NCBI RefSeq assembly: GCF_900104575.1
Contig: NZ_LT629731.1
Coordinates: 2,677,805 to 2,741,804 of the forward strand
Length of the DNA stretch: 64,000 nucleotides
Source of the DNA: Bacillus tuaregi
GTDB taxonomy: Bacteria; Bacillota; Bacilli; Bacillales; Cytobacillaceae
Reading direction: 5' to 3'
Shown: in pieces, positions 8,917-18,484 of the stretch
How the letters are laid out: every line of letters starts with the position of its first letter
How positions within the stretch are numbered: position 1 is the stretch's first letter
Notes under the pieces: model-generated
Databases searched by the model: none
Told to the model about the DNA's origin: nothing
The model's input: only the letters and a program-made list of their open reading frames with translations
Program-made: the position numbers and the translations under genes

Positions 8917-9829
8917 CACTCGGTTTGACATAACGGATAATAATATCCTGACGTACAACCTCAGCTGGAGAGACCACATATTCCAGCTTCTGTCCGTTTA
9001 TATAAATATCTGTTGCAGTTGAATTCCCCGCTACAACAATGACTTCCGTTTCTTGTGACATATCAAGGGTTTGGCTTTCCGTTTCCCCTGTTCTCATCAT
9101 ACCTTGAAAGAAGGAATAGCCTTTACTATTTTTAATATTCACCCATGTTTCACCTTTTGATACAACCTTTAATTCAAATGTATCTGCATTCTTCAGTTCA
9201 TATACAGATTTGTCACCATTTACTTCAATATTTTTTAATTCTTGCGAGACTTGAGGCTCGTCCTCCATTTTTTCTTTTTTCTCGTTTGTTTCTTCCTGGC
9301 TATCCTTTATGTTCTCTTTATCATTAGACTGACTCGATTCGTCTTCTTTGCTAATATCCGCCAAATCTGCTGACTCTTCATATCTAGTTTCTTGCTTACT
9401 TTCTTGCGGAGCCGTTTGACGATCATCATCCCCTGAATATTTCTGTGCTAGATACCAGATAAAGACAAACACCCCTATGACAAGAACGCCAATCAACACC
9501 TTCGGAAGTACATCCAGCACCTTCGAACTGCTCTCAGAAAGTGATTTTCTAGTTTGAACACGAGAAAGTTGTCCGGGAATATCCTCGCTTAGGATACTGG
9601 GTATCTCATTTTTATACTCCTCAAATAGCAGCTCTGGTTCAAGACCAACAGCTTCTGCATACTGTTTAATAAAGGCCCGCACATAAAACTTACCAGGCAT
9701 CGAACTGTAATTGCCTTCTTCAATACCAATCAAATACCGCTTTTGGATTTTCGTAGCTTCCTGTAAATCATCAAGACTCAAGCCTTTTTCTAAACGGGCT
9801 TCCTTTAAGCGATTACCTAATTCTGTCAA
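8912..9829 (-). CDS. rodZ: cytoskeletal protein RodZ (YmfM)
   Basis: A 305-residue protein. Residues 1-70 form a Cro/C1-type helix-turn-helix domain (GNRLKEARLEKGLSLDDLQ). A single membrane span follows at about 109-130 (VLPKVLIGVLVIGVFVFIWYL), then a highly acidic Glu/Ser/Lys linker and a C-terminal DUF4115 beta domain. RodZ links the MreB cytoskeleton to the wall synthesis machinery through its cytoplasmic HTH. The start codon is TTG, preceded by GGAAGGTG 6 nt upstream, and matches the conserved N-terminus of the family. It lies between ymfK and pgsA as in B. subtilis. Confidence 0.93.
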   Translation of the reverse strand: MTELGNRLKEARLEKGLSLDDLQEATKIQKRYLIGIEEGNYSSMPGKFYVRAFIKQYAEAVGLEPELLFEEYKNEIPSILSEDIPGQLSRVQTRKSLSESSSKVLDVLPKVLIGVLVIGVFVFIWYLAQKYSGDDDRQTAPQESKQETRYEESADLADISKEDESSQSNDKENIKDSQEETNEKKEKMEDEPQVSQELKNIEVNGDKSVYELKNADTFELKVVSKGETWVNIKNSKGYSFFQGMMRTGETESQTLDMSQETEVIVVAGNSTATDIYINGQKLEYVVSPAEVVRQDIIIRYVKPSE

Positions 9830-9849
9830 TTACAACACCTTCCAACTAC

Positions 9850-10641
9850 CTAAAAGTCAAACTCTCCAAATTCAGCAGAAGAAAACAGAGTGTTTTTTTC
9901 CACTATATCATACGTAATTTCTTCGTCTGGTTCGTTACGAAGCTCAATCATGTAATCAAAATCATCAAGTGTATACTCAGTATTTTGAACAAAGATATCA
10001 GGATGCTCAATTACTTTTACGGCAGGCAATCTCATGATTTCCCTAATTAACTGCCAATGTTTTTCATTAGCTCTTCTAGTCGAAACAATTCCATCAATGA
10101 TAAATAAATTGTCCTTATTATATTCATCTTCAATTAATCGATTTCGGATTGTTTGCTTTAATAAAGTCGATGATACAAATAACCAGCGCTTGTTCGCACA
10201 AACACTTGAAGCAACAATTGATTCCGTTTTTCCAACTCGGGGCATGCCCCGAATCCCGATTAATTTATGGCCATCCTGTTTAAACAATTCCGCCATAAAA
10301 TCAACTAAAATGCCTAAATCGTCTCGAACAAAACGAAAGGTTTTTTTATCATCTGCATCTCTTTGTATGTATCGGCCATGTCTAACGGCCAGGCGGTCCC
10401 GCAGCTTCGGCTTTCTTAGTTTAATCAGTTCTATTGTATCCATAGTATGTAAAATAGACTCAAGTCTTTCAATTTGTTTATCATCTTTTGCTAAAATAAG
10501 CAGCCCACGCCGATCTTCTTCAACCCCGTTTATCGTAACTATATTGATTGACATCATTCCTAATAGAGAAGCGATATCCCCTAACAGGCCAGGTCGATTA
10601 GATTGGATTTTATATTCTAAATACCATTCCTCTTTCTCCAT
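9850..10641 (-). CDS. ymfK: YmfK family protein (ACT-like domain plus P-loop-like region, DUF3388)
   Basis: A 263-residue protein of the Bacillus YmfK/DUF3388 family. Residues 5-80 look like an ACT ligand-binding domain (YKIQSNRPGLLGDIASLLG). A glycine-rich GMPRVGKTES near residues 131-140 fits a Walker A pattern, followed by a hydrophobic strand ending in Asp (NLFIIDG) that could serve as Walker B. The combination suggests a ligand-sensing nucleotide-binding protein, but I know of no assigned function. It starts with ATG after GGAGGGGG and sits 20 bp upstream of rodZ, so the two are probably co-transcribed. Confidence 0.88.
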   Translation of the reverse strand: MEKEEWYLEYKIQSNRPGLLGDIASLLGMMSINIVTINGVEEDRRGLLILAKDDKQIERLESILHTMDTIELIKLRKPKLRDRLAVRHGRYIQRDADDKKTFRFVRDDLGILVDFMAELFKQDGHKLIGIRGMPRVGKTESIVASSVCANKRWLFVSSTLLKQTIRNRLIEDEYNKDNLFIIDGIVSTRRANEKHWQLIREIMRLPAVKVIEHPDIFVQNTEYTLDDFDYMIELRNEPDEEITYDIVEKNTLFSSAEFGEFDF

Positions 10642-10899
10642 CCTATAACCCCCTCCTTCTATTGGTTGATGTTGTTAACTAGTTTCTCACAGATAAATGT
10701 ATCATAGCCATAGCTCTTTAAGTTATTTCATATTGATAACCCTATAAATCCCAACCTCTATCATATCTGATTTTATAAGAAGATGAAAGAAAAAAAGTAG
10801 GAAATCTAACTAAAATCCATTAAGAATATAAAAAACCATTGTATAAATATTCAGCATTTTCATAGATAATTACTATTACAATATAATTTATAGTGCGAA

Positions 10900-10945
10900 A
10901 TAAAAAAAGAGAGGATGGTTCTTATGAACACGATATCCTCTCTTA
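10900..10945 (-). terminator. intrinsic terminator after ymfJ
   Basis: AAGAGAGGAT / ATCCTCTCTT stem with an 18-base loop, followed by a run of U residues. The remaining gap 10642-10899 is AT-rich; I see no gene or convincing promoter in it. Confidence 0.75.
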
Positions 10946-10980
10946 CAGCAGATAAAAATAAAAGGTATTAGGTCATACAG

Positions 10981-11241
10981 TTACTGATTTGTGCCATTAT
11001 TTTCTACAAGCTTGACCATGATGCTTGCAATGGCATGTTGTTCTTCAGGAGTTGCAACCGACCATAAATCTGCCAGCACTCTTTCCTGTTCATTTTTAGG
11101 GTCTACCTGTTTTGCTAAGTAATCACCAACCTGATAAGCAAGATCATTAATCGTATTTTTATCCATCCCTTGCTGCTCTGCTTGATTCAAGCGATCCCCT
11201 AAAAAATCTTTCCATTGCTGCCAGTTTTCTAAAATTGACAT
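10981..11241 (-). CDS. ymfJ: DUF3243 family protein YmfJ
   Basis: An 86-residue acidic cytoplasmic protein, full length for the YmfJ/DUF3243 family of Bacillales, beginning MSILENWQQWKDFLGDRLNQ. It is predicted to be all helical, with no cysteine pair or catalytic signature visible. No biochemical role is known to me. It lies between ymfI and ymfK as in B. subtilis and is followed by its own terminator. Confidence 0.9.
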   Translation of the reverse strand: MSILENWQQWKDFLGDRLNQAEQQGMDKNTINDLAYQVGDYLAKQVDPKNEQERVLADLWSVATPEEQHAIASIMVKLVENNGTNQ

Positions 11242-11334
11242 AATTTTGAACCTCCTATAGTAGTATTACCTTATTATTTTGCATGTTAGAGATTCAAAAT
11301 ATACATCCTTTCTTATAGTTTCAAACTCGCCATA

Positions 11335-12057
11335 TCACATATACCAACCGCCATTCACACTTAGTATCTGCCCTGTAATATAGCTTGCTTTCTCTGAAAG
11401 TAAAAAAGACACACTGTTTGCAATATCCTCTGGTTCTGCCAAGCGCCCCATCGGTATCTCTGCCTTGATCATGTCTAATTCTTCATTAGTAAAATGACCG
11501 AGCATCGTCGTATTGACAGCTCCAGGAGCGACACCATTTACTCTGATTCCATTCAGTGCTAATTCCTTGCTTAAGGATTTTACTAGAGAGATTTGCGCTC
11601 CCTTTACAGCTGAATAGATGACTTCGCAGGAGGCACCAGTTTGACCCCAGATTGACGTGATGAACAAAATGGAACCAGACTGCTGTCTAATTAATTTTGG
11701 AAGCAATTCCTTCGTTAGCATAATAGGTGAAGTCAAGTGGATCATCGTTAAATTTTCAACGGTTTCTCTATCTGTATCAACAAATAAGCCATAATGACTT
11801 ATACCACTATTATGAATGATGGAATCTAGGGTAAAAATATTACTAGATAGCTTTTTATAGCCATCCGGCGTTGACAAATCTGCCTGTATAGGAATAAATT
11901 CACCCTCATATATGGACAATTCATCTAAAAGTTCCCTGATTGCTTGAGCATTTTGATGATAGTGTAAATAAAGAGAATAGCCTGTCTCTGCCAATTTTTT
12001 CGCCATCGCATGCCCAATTCCTCCGCTTGCCCCGGTTATTAAAGCGTATTTCCTCAT
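11335..12057 (-). CDS. ymfI: elongation factor P 5-aminopentanone reductase (SDR family)
   Basis: A 240-residue short-chain dehydrogenase/reductase: NAD(P)-binding GASGGIG at residues 9-15 and catalytic Ser135, Tyr148 and Lys152 (YSAVK). It ends with the usual SDR tail ITGQILSVNGGWYM. In B. subtilis YmfI reduces the 5-aminopentanone group on Lys32 of elongation factor P to 5-aminopentanol, a step needed for normal swarming through translation of polyproline stretches. Assignment to this role rests on synteny with ymfF, ymfH and ymfJ; the fold alone would only say oxidoreductase. Confidence 0.9.
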   Translation of the reverse strand: MRKYALITGASGGIGHAMAKKLAETGYSLYLHYHQNAQAIRELLDELSIYEGEFIPIQADLSTPDGYKKLSSNIFTLDSIIHNSGISHYGLFVDTDRETVENLTMIHLTSPIMLTKELLPKLIRQQSGSILFITSIWGQTGASCEVIYSAVKGAQISLVKSLSKELALNGIRVNGVAPGAVNTTMLGHFTNEELDMIKAEIPMGRLAEPEDIANSVSFLLSEKASYITGQILSVNGGWYM

Positions 12058-12102
12058 ATAAAAATCACTTCCCCACCCTTTTCACGTTTTAACGTAATGG
12101 TA

Positions 12103-12131
12103 GCAAAAAAACACCGACAAGTCGGCGTTAT
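12103..12131 (-). terminator. intrinsic terminator after ymfH
   Basis: AACGCCGA / TCGGTGTT stem with one G-U pair, loop CTTG, followed by six or more U residues. It overlaps the ymfH stop codon. Confidence 0.75.
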
Positions 12132-13417
12132 TTTTTTGGAACTACCTGGCACACAGTGATACGTTCTTCTGCTATCAATTCAGCAGCTGCTGCCTTCAAA
12201 TCATCCACCGTAATTCTCTCAAGTGTTGGAACCACATCAAATAGGTTCATGTCATTAAAAGCATATCGTGTAAATTGATTGGCGATATATTCAGGTGAAT
12301 TGATCGCACGTAGGAATGTCCCGATTTTTTTCCTCTTCGTCCTTTCAATATTTTCAGCTGTAAAAGCACTTCCTTGCTTTGCCGATTCGAGCATTTTTTG
12401 TAAGTCGTTAGCTAGGCGATCAGGTTCAGGTGTATCACCGCCAATCATAGCAAAGCCAAACCCTTTTTCCTGACTGTAATCAAACGAAAAAGTATCATCA
12501 ATTAGTCCTGCAGAATATAAATGCTGATAATTATCCGAGGTTTTACCAAATAAAACATCAAGCATCATATTTAATGTTAGCTCATACTTCAGCATTTCTG
12601 CTCCAGAGTACGCCTTATCAAGCGCTTTTATCCCAACCATACACTTTGATGTTTGGACATTCATTTTAAGAACTTGTTTTTTCTCCGCTACCTCTACTGG
12701 TTCTGGGTCAAACTGACGCTTAATTTCTGGGACAGATTCATAGTTCCGTTTTCGTTGATTCTCTTTTATTTGATTCATAATTTTTTCTGGTTCCACCGGA
12801 CCAACAACAAATAGCAGCATGTTACTTGGATGATAAAAGGTCCCATAGCATTCATAGAGGAGGTCCTTTGTAATATGTGAAATAGACTCAATCGTCCCTG
12901 CAATATCAATGCTGACTGGGTGGGTATGATACATATTTTGAATCACTCCATAATACAGCCGCCAATCAGGATTATCATCATACATTGTTATTTCCTGACC
13001 GATAATCCCCTTTTCCTTTTCAACTGTTTTTTCACTAAAATATGGCTCCTGAACAAAATTTAATAAGGTATCAAGGTTTAGCTCTACAGCAGACGTACTT
13101 GAAAATAAATAGGCTGTTCTCGTAAAAGAAGTAAAAGCATTAGCTGAAGCACCCTGTTTACTAAATTGCTGAAAGACATCACCATCTTCCTTTTCAAACA
13201 GCTTATGCTCTAAAAAATGAGCAATTCCATCAGGCACCTTTAAGTATTCTTCTTTACCAAGTGGAACAAAGTGGTTATCGATGGAGCCATATTTTGTCGT
13301 AAACGTTGCATAGGTTTTATTAAAGCCTTTTTTTGGCAATATATATACTTCTAAGCCATTATCAAGCTTTTCATGGAAAAGCTCTTCTTGGAGTTGCTTA
13401 AATTCTATTTTTTCCAT
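12128..13417 (-). CDS. ymfH: M16 family zinc peptidase YmfH
   Basis: A 429-residue protein of the insulinase/M16 family with the inverted zinc motif HFLEH at residues 67-71 and the downstream conserved Glu in GIIGQEITMYDD. This is the catalytically competent partner of YmfF; M16 enzymes often work as active/inactive pairs. The ATG begins 1 bp after the ymfF stop codon, so the two are translationally coupled. Substrates are unknown; location is expected to be cytoplasmic because no signal peptide is visible. Confidence 0.93.
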   Translation of the reverse strand: MEKIEFKQLQEELFHEKLDNGLEVYILPKKGFNKTYATFTTKYGSIDNHFVPLGKEEYLKVPDGIAHFLEHKLFEKEDGDVFQQFSKQGASANAFTSFTRTAYLFSSTSAVELNLDTLLNFVQEPYFSEKTVEKEKGIIGQEITMYDDNPDWRLYYGVIQNMYHTHPVSIDIAGTIESISHITKDLLYECYGTFYHPSNMLLFVVGPVEPEKIMNQIKENQRKRNYESVPEIKRQFDPEPVEVAEKKQVLKMNVQTSKCMVGIKALDKAYSGAEMLKYELTLNMMLDVLFGKTSDNYQHLYSAGLIDDTFSFDYSQEKGFGFAMIGGDTPEPDRLANDLQKMLESAKQGSAFTAENIERTKRKKIGTFLRAINSPEYIANQFTRYAFNDMNLFDVVPTLERITVDDLKAAAAELIAEERITVCQVVPKK

Positions 13418-13418
13418 T

Positions 13419-14696
13419 CTATTGTTGCGCCCCCTCAGTCAAAAAGTAAATGGTATCTAATTCAATCTTACCTGCTACCTTCGTAATCTCATCCTTCGTT
13501 ACACTTTCCATCGCCTCTAGCCAATAATCTAATGAAATATTCTCTTTTGAGACAACGTTATGATATAAAATCTCTACCATTCCTCTTGCATTATCAACTG
13601 TTTCAAGCAGTTGATTCCGAATAACTGCTTTTGTCTGCTTGATTTCATCTTCTGTAAATTCACCTGCTGACATTGCTTTCATCTGTTCCTTAATGATGGT
13701 AACTGCTTGCTCGTAATTTTTATTATCAATTCCTGACATAACCAGCATTAAACCCTTATGGCTTTCTAAACGGCTAGCAACATAGTAAGCAAGGCTAGCT
13801 TTTTCTCTCACATTAAGAAACAATTTCGAATGCGAAAAACCACCAAAGATTCCATTAAATATTTGCAAGGCATAATAATCTTTATCACCGTATAATACAT
13901 TCGTTCGATAGCCAATATTCAGCTTTCCTTGCTTTACGTCCTGAACCTCTTTTATTTCCTTTACAGATGTTATTTGCACAGGACTATCCACTATCAGTTT
14001 CGGCTTCCGGGAGCTAAATTGAAACAGGCTATTCGCTAATGTCTCTACTTCATCCTTCTGTACATCCCCGACAACATATAGATCCAGTTCATCGTGTGCG
14101 ATCGCCTCTTGATAGTAATCATATAAGCTTTGTGGAGTTATGGAATCTACATCCTCTAGCTGACCATGCACATTTAGAGCATAAGCCTCCTCTTTGCACA
14201 TTTCCTGAATAAGACGAAAGTTAGAATATTTCATTTTATCATCATAGACGGATTGAATCCGCTGTTTTAAAGAACGCTTCTCATTATCGACTGTTGTGCT
14301 ATCAAAGGAAGCGCCCTTTGTATTCGGATTGGTTACAACCTCCGCTAAAAACCCAAATGCTTTTGCCAATAGTGGTGTTGAATCAGATAAAAACTTTTCA
14401 TTGGCTATTTCAATCGATAAGCTAATGATATGGTATTCACCCTTTTTCCCTAAATCCACATGAAAAGTTGCTCCATATAGTTCATCCAAATAGGATCTTA
14501 AAAGAGAGGTTGTTGGATATTTCTTCGAATTGCTTTGTAATACATGAGGAAGTAGTGCTCGTTTTGTTACATGCTCTAGACTTAAAGGAGCCTTCATTTT
14601 GAAAACGATTGTGTTCGTTTTATATTTCTCAGTTGAGATGATATGCAGCTTCATCCCTTTTACATCCGTAATATTTTCCGATAAAACACCCATCAT
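13419..14696 (-). CDS. ymfF: M16 family peptidase-like protein YmfF (probably non-catalytic)
   Basis: A 425-residue M16-fold protein, with no HxxEH zinc motif anywhere in its N-terminal half, so it is probably the inactive subunit of a YmfF-YmfH heterodimer. The R/Y-type C-terminal region is recognisable (FNVREKASLAYYVASRLES should read as LNVREKASLAYYV in this protein). AGGAGG lies 5 nt before the first of two adjacent ATG codons. It directly precedes ymfH by one base. The function in Bacillus is unassigned. Confidence 0.92.
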   Translation of the reverse strand: MMGVLSENITDVKGMKLHIISTEKYKTNTIVFKMKAPLSLEHVTKRALLPHVLQSNSKKYPTTSLLRSYLDELYGATFHVDLGKKGEYHIISLSIEIANEKFLSDSTPLLAKAFGFLAEVVTNPNTKGASFDSTTVDNEKRSLKQRIQSVYDDKMKYSNFRLIQEMCKEEAYALNVHGQLEDVDSITPQSLYDYYQEAIAHDELDLYVVGDVQKDEVETLANSLFQFSSRKPKLIVDSPVQITSVKEIKEVQDVKQGKLNIGYRTNVLYGDKDYYALQIFNGIFGGFSHSKLFLNVREKASLAYYVASRLESHKGLMLVMSGIDNKNYEQAVTIIKEQMKAMSAGEFTEDEIKQTKAVIRNQLLETVDNARGMVEILYHNVVSKENISLDYWLEAMESVTKDEITKVAGKIELDTIYFLTEGAQQ

Positions 14697-14867
14697 TCGT
14701 TCCTCCTTAAAATTCCGCTTATCTTATCCATATGTAAACAGTAAGACAGTTATTTTCTATAATTTCCTGCAAATATGAACATATCCTTACTATAACCTTG
14801 TTAATTTCTTACAATCAAGTTTTGCGAGCAGAAAATTCAATTCTTGGGGAAACCAACAAGCCGTATC

Positions 14868-14902
14868 ATGAAAAAGGTACAGACAAATGTCTGTACCTTT
14901 TA
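14868..14902 (-). terminator. intrinsic terminator after spoIIIE
   Basis: AAAAGGTACAGACA / TGTCTGTACCTTTT perfect stem with a short loop and U-rich flank, overlapping the spoIIIE stop codon. The gap up to ymfF (14903-14696 side) holds nothing else I can assign. Confidence 0.85.
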
Positions 14903-17230
14903 TATGATATCTTCTGAAGAAGGTTTCATCATTAAAACAGCTCGAGGCTTACTTCCTTCATACGGTCCAACAATCCCGCGAGCTTCCATTTCATCTATTA
15001 ATCTTGCTGCCCTAGTATAACCTATCCGAAATCTGCGCTGCAGCATAGAGACTGAAGCCGTCTGCATTTCTAGTACTAAGTCAACTGCTTCTCCATACAA
15101 CTCATCTTCCACATCCGAACGGTTATTAGGAATATCATCAGGAATCATATCCTCCTGATACTGTGCTTTTTGTTGGTCAATAACAAATTCTACAACCTCT
15201 TCCACTTCTTCATCTGAAAGAAAAGCACCTTGAACACGTACAGGCTTTGAAGCTCCAACAGGGAAAAACAGCATATCACCGCGTCCCAATAATTTCTCCG
15301 CTCCACCCATATCAAGAATGGTCCTTGAATCCGTGGCAGAAGATACAGCAAACGCAATTCTTGATGGAATATTGGCTTTAATTACCCCTGTAATAACATC
15401 AACAGACGGACGCTGTGTGGCAATAATTAAATGAATACCGGCAGCACGAGCCATTTGTGCCAGTCTCGTAATTGAATCCTCAACATCTGAAGAAGCAACC
15501 ATCATTAAATCAGCTAGCTCATCGACAATAACCACTATATATGGCAGGAGTGGCTGCTGAGCTTCTTCTTCAGCGTTATGACGCCTAATGTGTTCATTAT
15601 AACCTTCAATATTTCTTGTTCCTGTGTGAGAGAATAGATCATATCTTCGCTCCATCTCATTGACTACCTTTTGCAGAGCCTGTGAAGCTTTCTTCGGATT
15701 CGTTACAACAGGAGCTAATAAATGGGGGATTCCGTTATATACATTTAATTCCACCATTTTCGGGTCTACCATCATCAGCTTCACTTCATGTGGTTTTGCC
15801 CTCATCAGTATACTCGTTATGATACCGTTGATACAAACACTCTTCCCACTTCCTGTTGCACCTGCCACTAATAAATGAGGCATTTTATTAAGCTCAGCTA
15901 ATACTGCTCCACCCGTAATATCACGACCCAAACCAATCATCAGCTTCGCTTCCGGCTTGTTATTCTGCTTGGATTCCAAAACCTCTCGCAGTGAAACCAT
16001 TGCCACATCTGTATTGGGAACCTCAATACCAATAGCTGATTTTCCCGGAATAGGTGCCTCCATACGAATATCCTTTGCTGCAAGGGCTAAAGCTAAATCA
16101 TCAGTTAGACTAACGATTTTGCTCACCTTCACTCCAACATCCGGATGTACTTCATACTTTGTTACTGCAGGTCCAAGGTGAACTTGAGTAACAGTTGCCT
16201 TTACTCCAAAGCTCTGGAACGTACGCTCAAGCTTGGCCGCATTTTCTTGTATTAAAGCATATTCCCCGCTTTGGTCCGTGTATTTAGGGAGTTTTAAGAG
16301 GTCGATTGGAGGCAGTTCATAGTCAACATTTTCCACTTCTGTCACTTCATTAAAGGTGATAGGTGGTGTATCCTCTTCACTTTCCTCCGTCTTTTCTTGA
16401 TCAGGCACCCCATTTTGTTGATAAGCACGTTCAGTAAAGCTGGAAATGATTGGTTCAGGTCTAACATTCTCCTCCTTCTGCTCCTCGGCAGTGAGATGAA
16501 TAACTGGATTTGTTTTCGTTGTATCCTCTACCTGTTCAGCCTTATCTGCATCTTTTTGAGCACGTTTTTCTTCACGTTTTTTCTGCTTGTCCTCCTTCCA
16601 ACCCTGCATATCCTCTTTAAACGATTGCCATTGACCTCCTAAGAATCGCCCAAACGCTGTAAAAACCTTACCAGCTCCCTCACCAAAGGTTTTTCCAGTT
16701 AAGAGAATAAATCCGATTAGAATAAGGACAAAGGATATGAGCTTTGTTCCAGCTTCATCAAATAAATAATAAAAGATTGCAAATAATACGGCTCCTGTCA
16801 TTCCTCCACCAAGGTCTGTTGAACTTGCTTCTCCGCGTACCTCCAACCAATATAATTCCCATGTGTTTGCAATCACACTTGGATTTACAAATTTATCTCC
16901 ATTGGACAGAAGCTGAAACAGAGTAATATGACTTAACAGCAACAAGGCAGAAACAATAATATATAGACCAATCAATTTAACAGAAAGTAAAAAAGGTCGT
17001 TGACGTTTCCACATTAAATAACCGCCGTAAATAATCATGCCGATGAGTCCAATCATATACCATTCACCGATAAAAAATCGGTAAAACATGACAACTGCAT
17101 GACCGACAGCTCCTAAATTTGCCATTGATATAATCGAAAGGGCAATTAATAAGAGGGCAACTAATTCAAATTGAATGGTTTGTTTTATATGTGTTTTATT
17201 TCTGGATTGTCGCCTTTTTCTTTTGGCCAT
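14900..17230 (-). CDS. spoIIIE: DNA translocase SpoIIIE (FtsK family)
   Basis: A 776-residue protein, close to B. subtilis SpoIIIE (787). The order is four hydrophobic spans in residues 20-180, a charged linker (about 190-310), the alpha/beta motor with Walker A GATGSGKS (about 457-464) and Walker [10 protein letters not shown], and the C-terminal winged-helix gamma domain ([20 protein letters not shown]) that reads SRS/KOPS orienting sequences. SpoIIIE assembles at the sporulation septum and pumps the chromosome into the forespore. Its place next to tepA/ylzJ and ymfF/ymfH identifies it as SpoIIIE rather than the soluble paralogue SftA, and so do the membrane spans. Confidence 0.95.
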   Translation of the reverse strand: MAKRKRRQSRNKTHIKQTIQFELVALLLIALSIISMANLGAVGHAVVMFYRFFIGEWYMIGLIGMIIYGGYLMWKRQRPFLLSVKLIGLYIIVSALLLLSHITLFQLLSNGDKFVNPSVIANTWELYWLEVRGEASSTDLGGGMTGAVLFAIFYYLFDEAGTKLISFVLILIGFILLTGKTFGEGAGKVFTAFGRFLGGQWQSFKEDMQGWKEDKQKKREEKRAQKDADKAEQVEDTTKTNPVIHLTAEEQKEENVRPEPIISSFTERAYQQNGVPDQEKTEESEEDTPPITFNEVTEVENVDYELPPIDLLKLPKYTDQSGEYALIQENAAKLERTFQSFGVKATVTQVHLGPAVTKYEVHPDVGVKVSKIVSLTDDLALALAAKDIRMEAPIPGKSAIGIEVPNTDVAMVSLREVLESKQNNKPEAKLMIGLGRDITGGAVLAELNKMPHLLVAGATGSGKSVCINGIITSILMRAKPHEVKLMMVDPKMVELNVYNGIPHLLAPVVTNPKKASQALQKVVNEMERRYDLFSHTGTRNIEGYNEHIRRHNAEEEAQQPLLPYIVVIVDELADLMMVASSDVEDSITRLAQMARAAGIHLIIATQRPSVDVITGVIKANIPSRIAFAVSSATDSRTILDMGGAEKLLGRGDMLFFPVGASKPVRVQGAFLSDEEVEEVVEFVIDQQKAQYQEDMIPDDIPNNRSDVEDELYGEAVDLVLEMQTASVSMLQRRFRIGYTRAARLIDEMEARGIVGPYEGSKPRAVLMMKPSSEDII

Positions 17231-17266
17231 CGTATCACCTTACTGATTATTAATTTACTAATGAAG

Positions 17267-17288
17267 AGAGCAGCCAAATGGCTGCTCT
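17267..17288 (-). other. hairpin in the spoIIIE 5' leader
   Basis: AGAGCAGCC / GGCTGCTCT perfect 9-bp stem with a 4-base loop. It lies about 10 nt downstream of the predicted spoIIIE start site and 37 bp before the start codon. Only a weak U-tract follows (CTTCATT). It may be a 5' stabilising hairpin, a leaky attenuator, or the terminator of ylzJ. Confidence 0.55.
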
Positions 17289-17303
17289 TTAGTTAGTATT
17301 TTA

Positions 17304-17312
17304 ATTATATCA
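17304..17312 (-). promoter_or_regulatory. extended -10 promoter of spoIIIE
   Basis: Minus-strand TGATATAAT: a perfect TATAAT with an upstream TG in the extended -10 position. No good -35 box at 17 bp. It lies about 75 bp upstream of spoIIIE. Confidence 0.45.
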
Positions 17313-17337
17313 TATCAATTAACCGAACACATATGCC

Positions 17338-17460
17338 CAAATACAAAAATCTCCTCAATTGGCAGATGCTGCAGCGCAATACTATCGACCTACAGAGGTT
17401 GAGTCACTGCAGTTGGATAAGCTGAAAAATTTCATGAATCTTTCTTATTTGCGAGTATAG
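17338..17460 (+). pseudogene. short plus-strand open frame, possible gene relic
   Basis: The only plus-strand frame here with protein-like character. It reads QIQKSPQLADAAAQYYRPTE and on to a TAG at 17458-17460, following a TAA at 17320-17322, without an ATG near its start. The YYRPTEVESL part recalls the C-terminal region of GDP-mannose 4,6-dehydratase-type epimerases, where RP(A/T)EVE is usual. It overlaps the 3' end of ylzJ by 29 bp. It may be a decayed remnant or chance. Confidence 0.2.
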
Positions 17461-17653
17461 CTCCCGGACATAAACGATTATCCATATAATGGCTTGGATC
17501 ACTACTCATAACCCGTAAGACACGATAATCATGGTTTTCATTCATTTCAACCAATAACGGAATTCCATCGTAATCAATGACCTTTTGTTTTTCATACTCT
17601 GATTCTTGAGTTTGATATACAAGTTCCTGTGGCATTGTTGTATATAGAATCAT
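17432..17653 (-). CDS. ylzJ: YlzJ-like protein
   Basis: A 73-residue protein of the YlzJ family ([14 protein letters not shown] start; CPGAIL near the end). It overlaps tepA by 4 bp (ATGA type) and is surely co-translated with it. No catalytic or membrane feature is visible and no function is known to me. Confidence 0.88.
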   Translation of the reverse strand: MILYTTMPQELVYQTQESEYEKQKVIDYDGIPLLVEMNENHDYRVLRVMSSDPSHYMDNRLCPGAILANKKDS

Positions 17654-18399
17654 TGCACAAGCCTCTCATTCTCTTGATTTCTAAAATCAATTAATTCATT
17701 TAGTTTTTTCAATGCCTGTCCGATTCCACCCACTTCATTTATTAACCCTGAATTCACAGCATCAATTCCAATGACGTTTGTGCCAATATCTCTTGTTAAA
17801 TTTCCTTTAGCAAACATTAAATCTTTAAAATGTTCCTCCGTAATATTAGAATGTTTCGTCACAAACCGGATAACTCGGTCCTGCATTTTATCTAAATATT
17901 CAAAGGTTTGCGGTACGCCAATCACAAGACCTGTTAATCGCACTGGATGTATGGTCATAGTTGCTGTTTCTGCAATAAAGGAATAATCACAAGATACCGC
18001 AATAGGTACACCAATCGAATGACCGCCTCCTAATACAATGGATACAGTTGGCTTTGATAAAGAAGATAACATTTCAGAAATCGCTAACCCTGCTTCGACA
18101 TCTCCACCTACTGTATTTAAAATAATTAAAAGTCCTTCTATTTTTGGATTCTGTTCAATAGCAACGAGCTGTGGAATGATATGTTCATATTTCGTTGTTT
18201 TATTTTGCGGCGGCAGCTGAAGATGTCCTTCAATTTGCCCGATAATCGTTAGACAATGAATTTTCGAGTCCTGTGAAAGCTGTGGTACATTTGTCTGTCC
18301 AAGTTGCTGGATTTTTTCCATTAAAGCTGATGGTTTATCTTCTTTTGGTTGACCCTGTTCATCATTTCCACTATCATTTCGGAAGATTTCCTTATCCAT
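17650..18399 (-). CDS. tepA: ClpP-family protease TepA (YmfB), translocation-enhancing
   Basis: A 249-residue ClpP-fold serine protease-like protein. The nucleophile motif GGGHSIG gives Ser128, and a His follows in TMTIHPVRL (about residue 152). The N-terminal 40 residues are charged and variable. B. subtilis TepA was described as a cytoplasmic germination and secretion-related protease, removing small acid-soluble protein or signal peptides depending on the report. It overlaps ylzJ by 4 bp. Unlike in B. subtilis, a Nudix gene separates it from rnjB. Confidence 0.92.
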   Translation of the reverse strand: MDKEIFRNDSGNDEQGQPKEDKPSALMEKIQQLGQTNVPQLSQDSKIHCLTIIGQIEGHLQLPPQNKTTKYEHIIPQLVAIEQNPKIEGLLIILNTVGGDVEAGLAISEMLSSLSKPTVSIVLGGGHSIGVPIAVSCDYSFIAETATMTIHPVRLTGLVIGVPQTFEYLDKMQDRVIRFVTKHSNITEEHFKDLMFAKGNLTRDIGTNVIGIDAVNSGLINEVGGIGQALKKLNELIDFRNQENERLVQ

Positions 18400-18484
18400 C
18401 TTCTATTCTCCCTTCAAAGACATGATAGGAATAGTATGAGATTAGGAAAGATTTTTCATGCAGACATTAAAATTAATTATCTAT

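Noticed and set aside
10034-10648. Plus-strand open frame of 204 codons
   Set aside because: Antisense to ymfK, which has a clear Shine-Dalgarno and family match.
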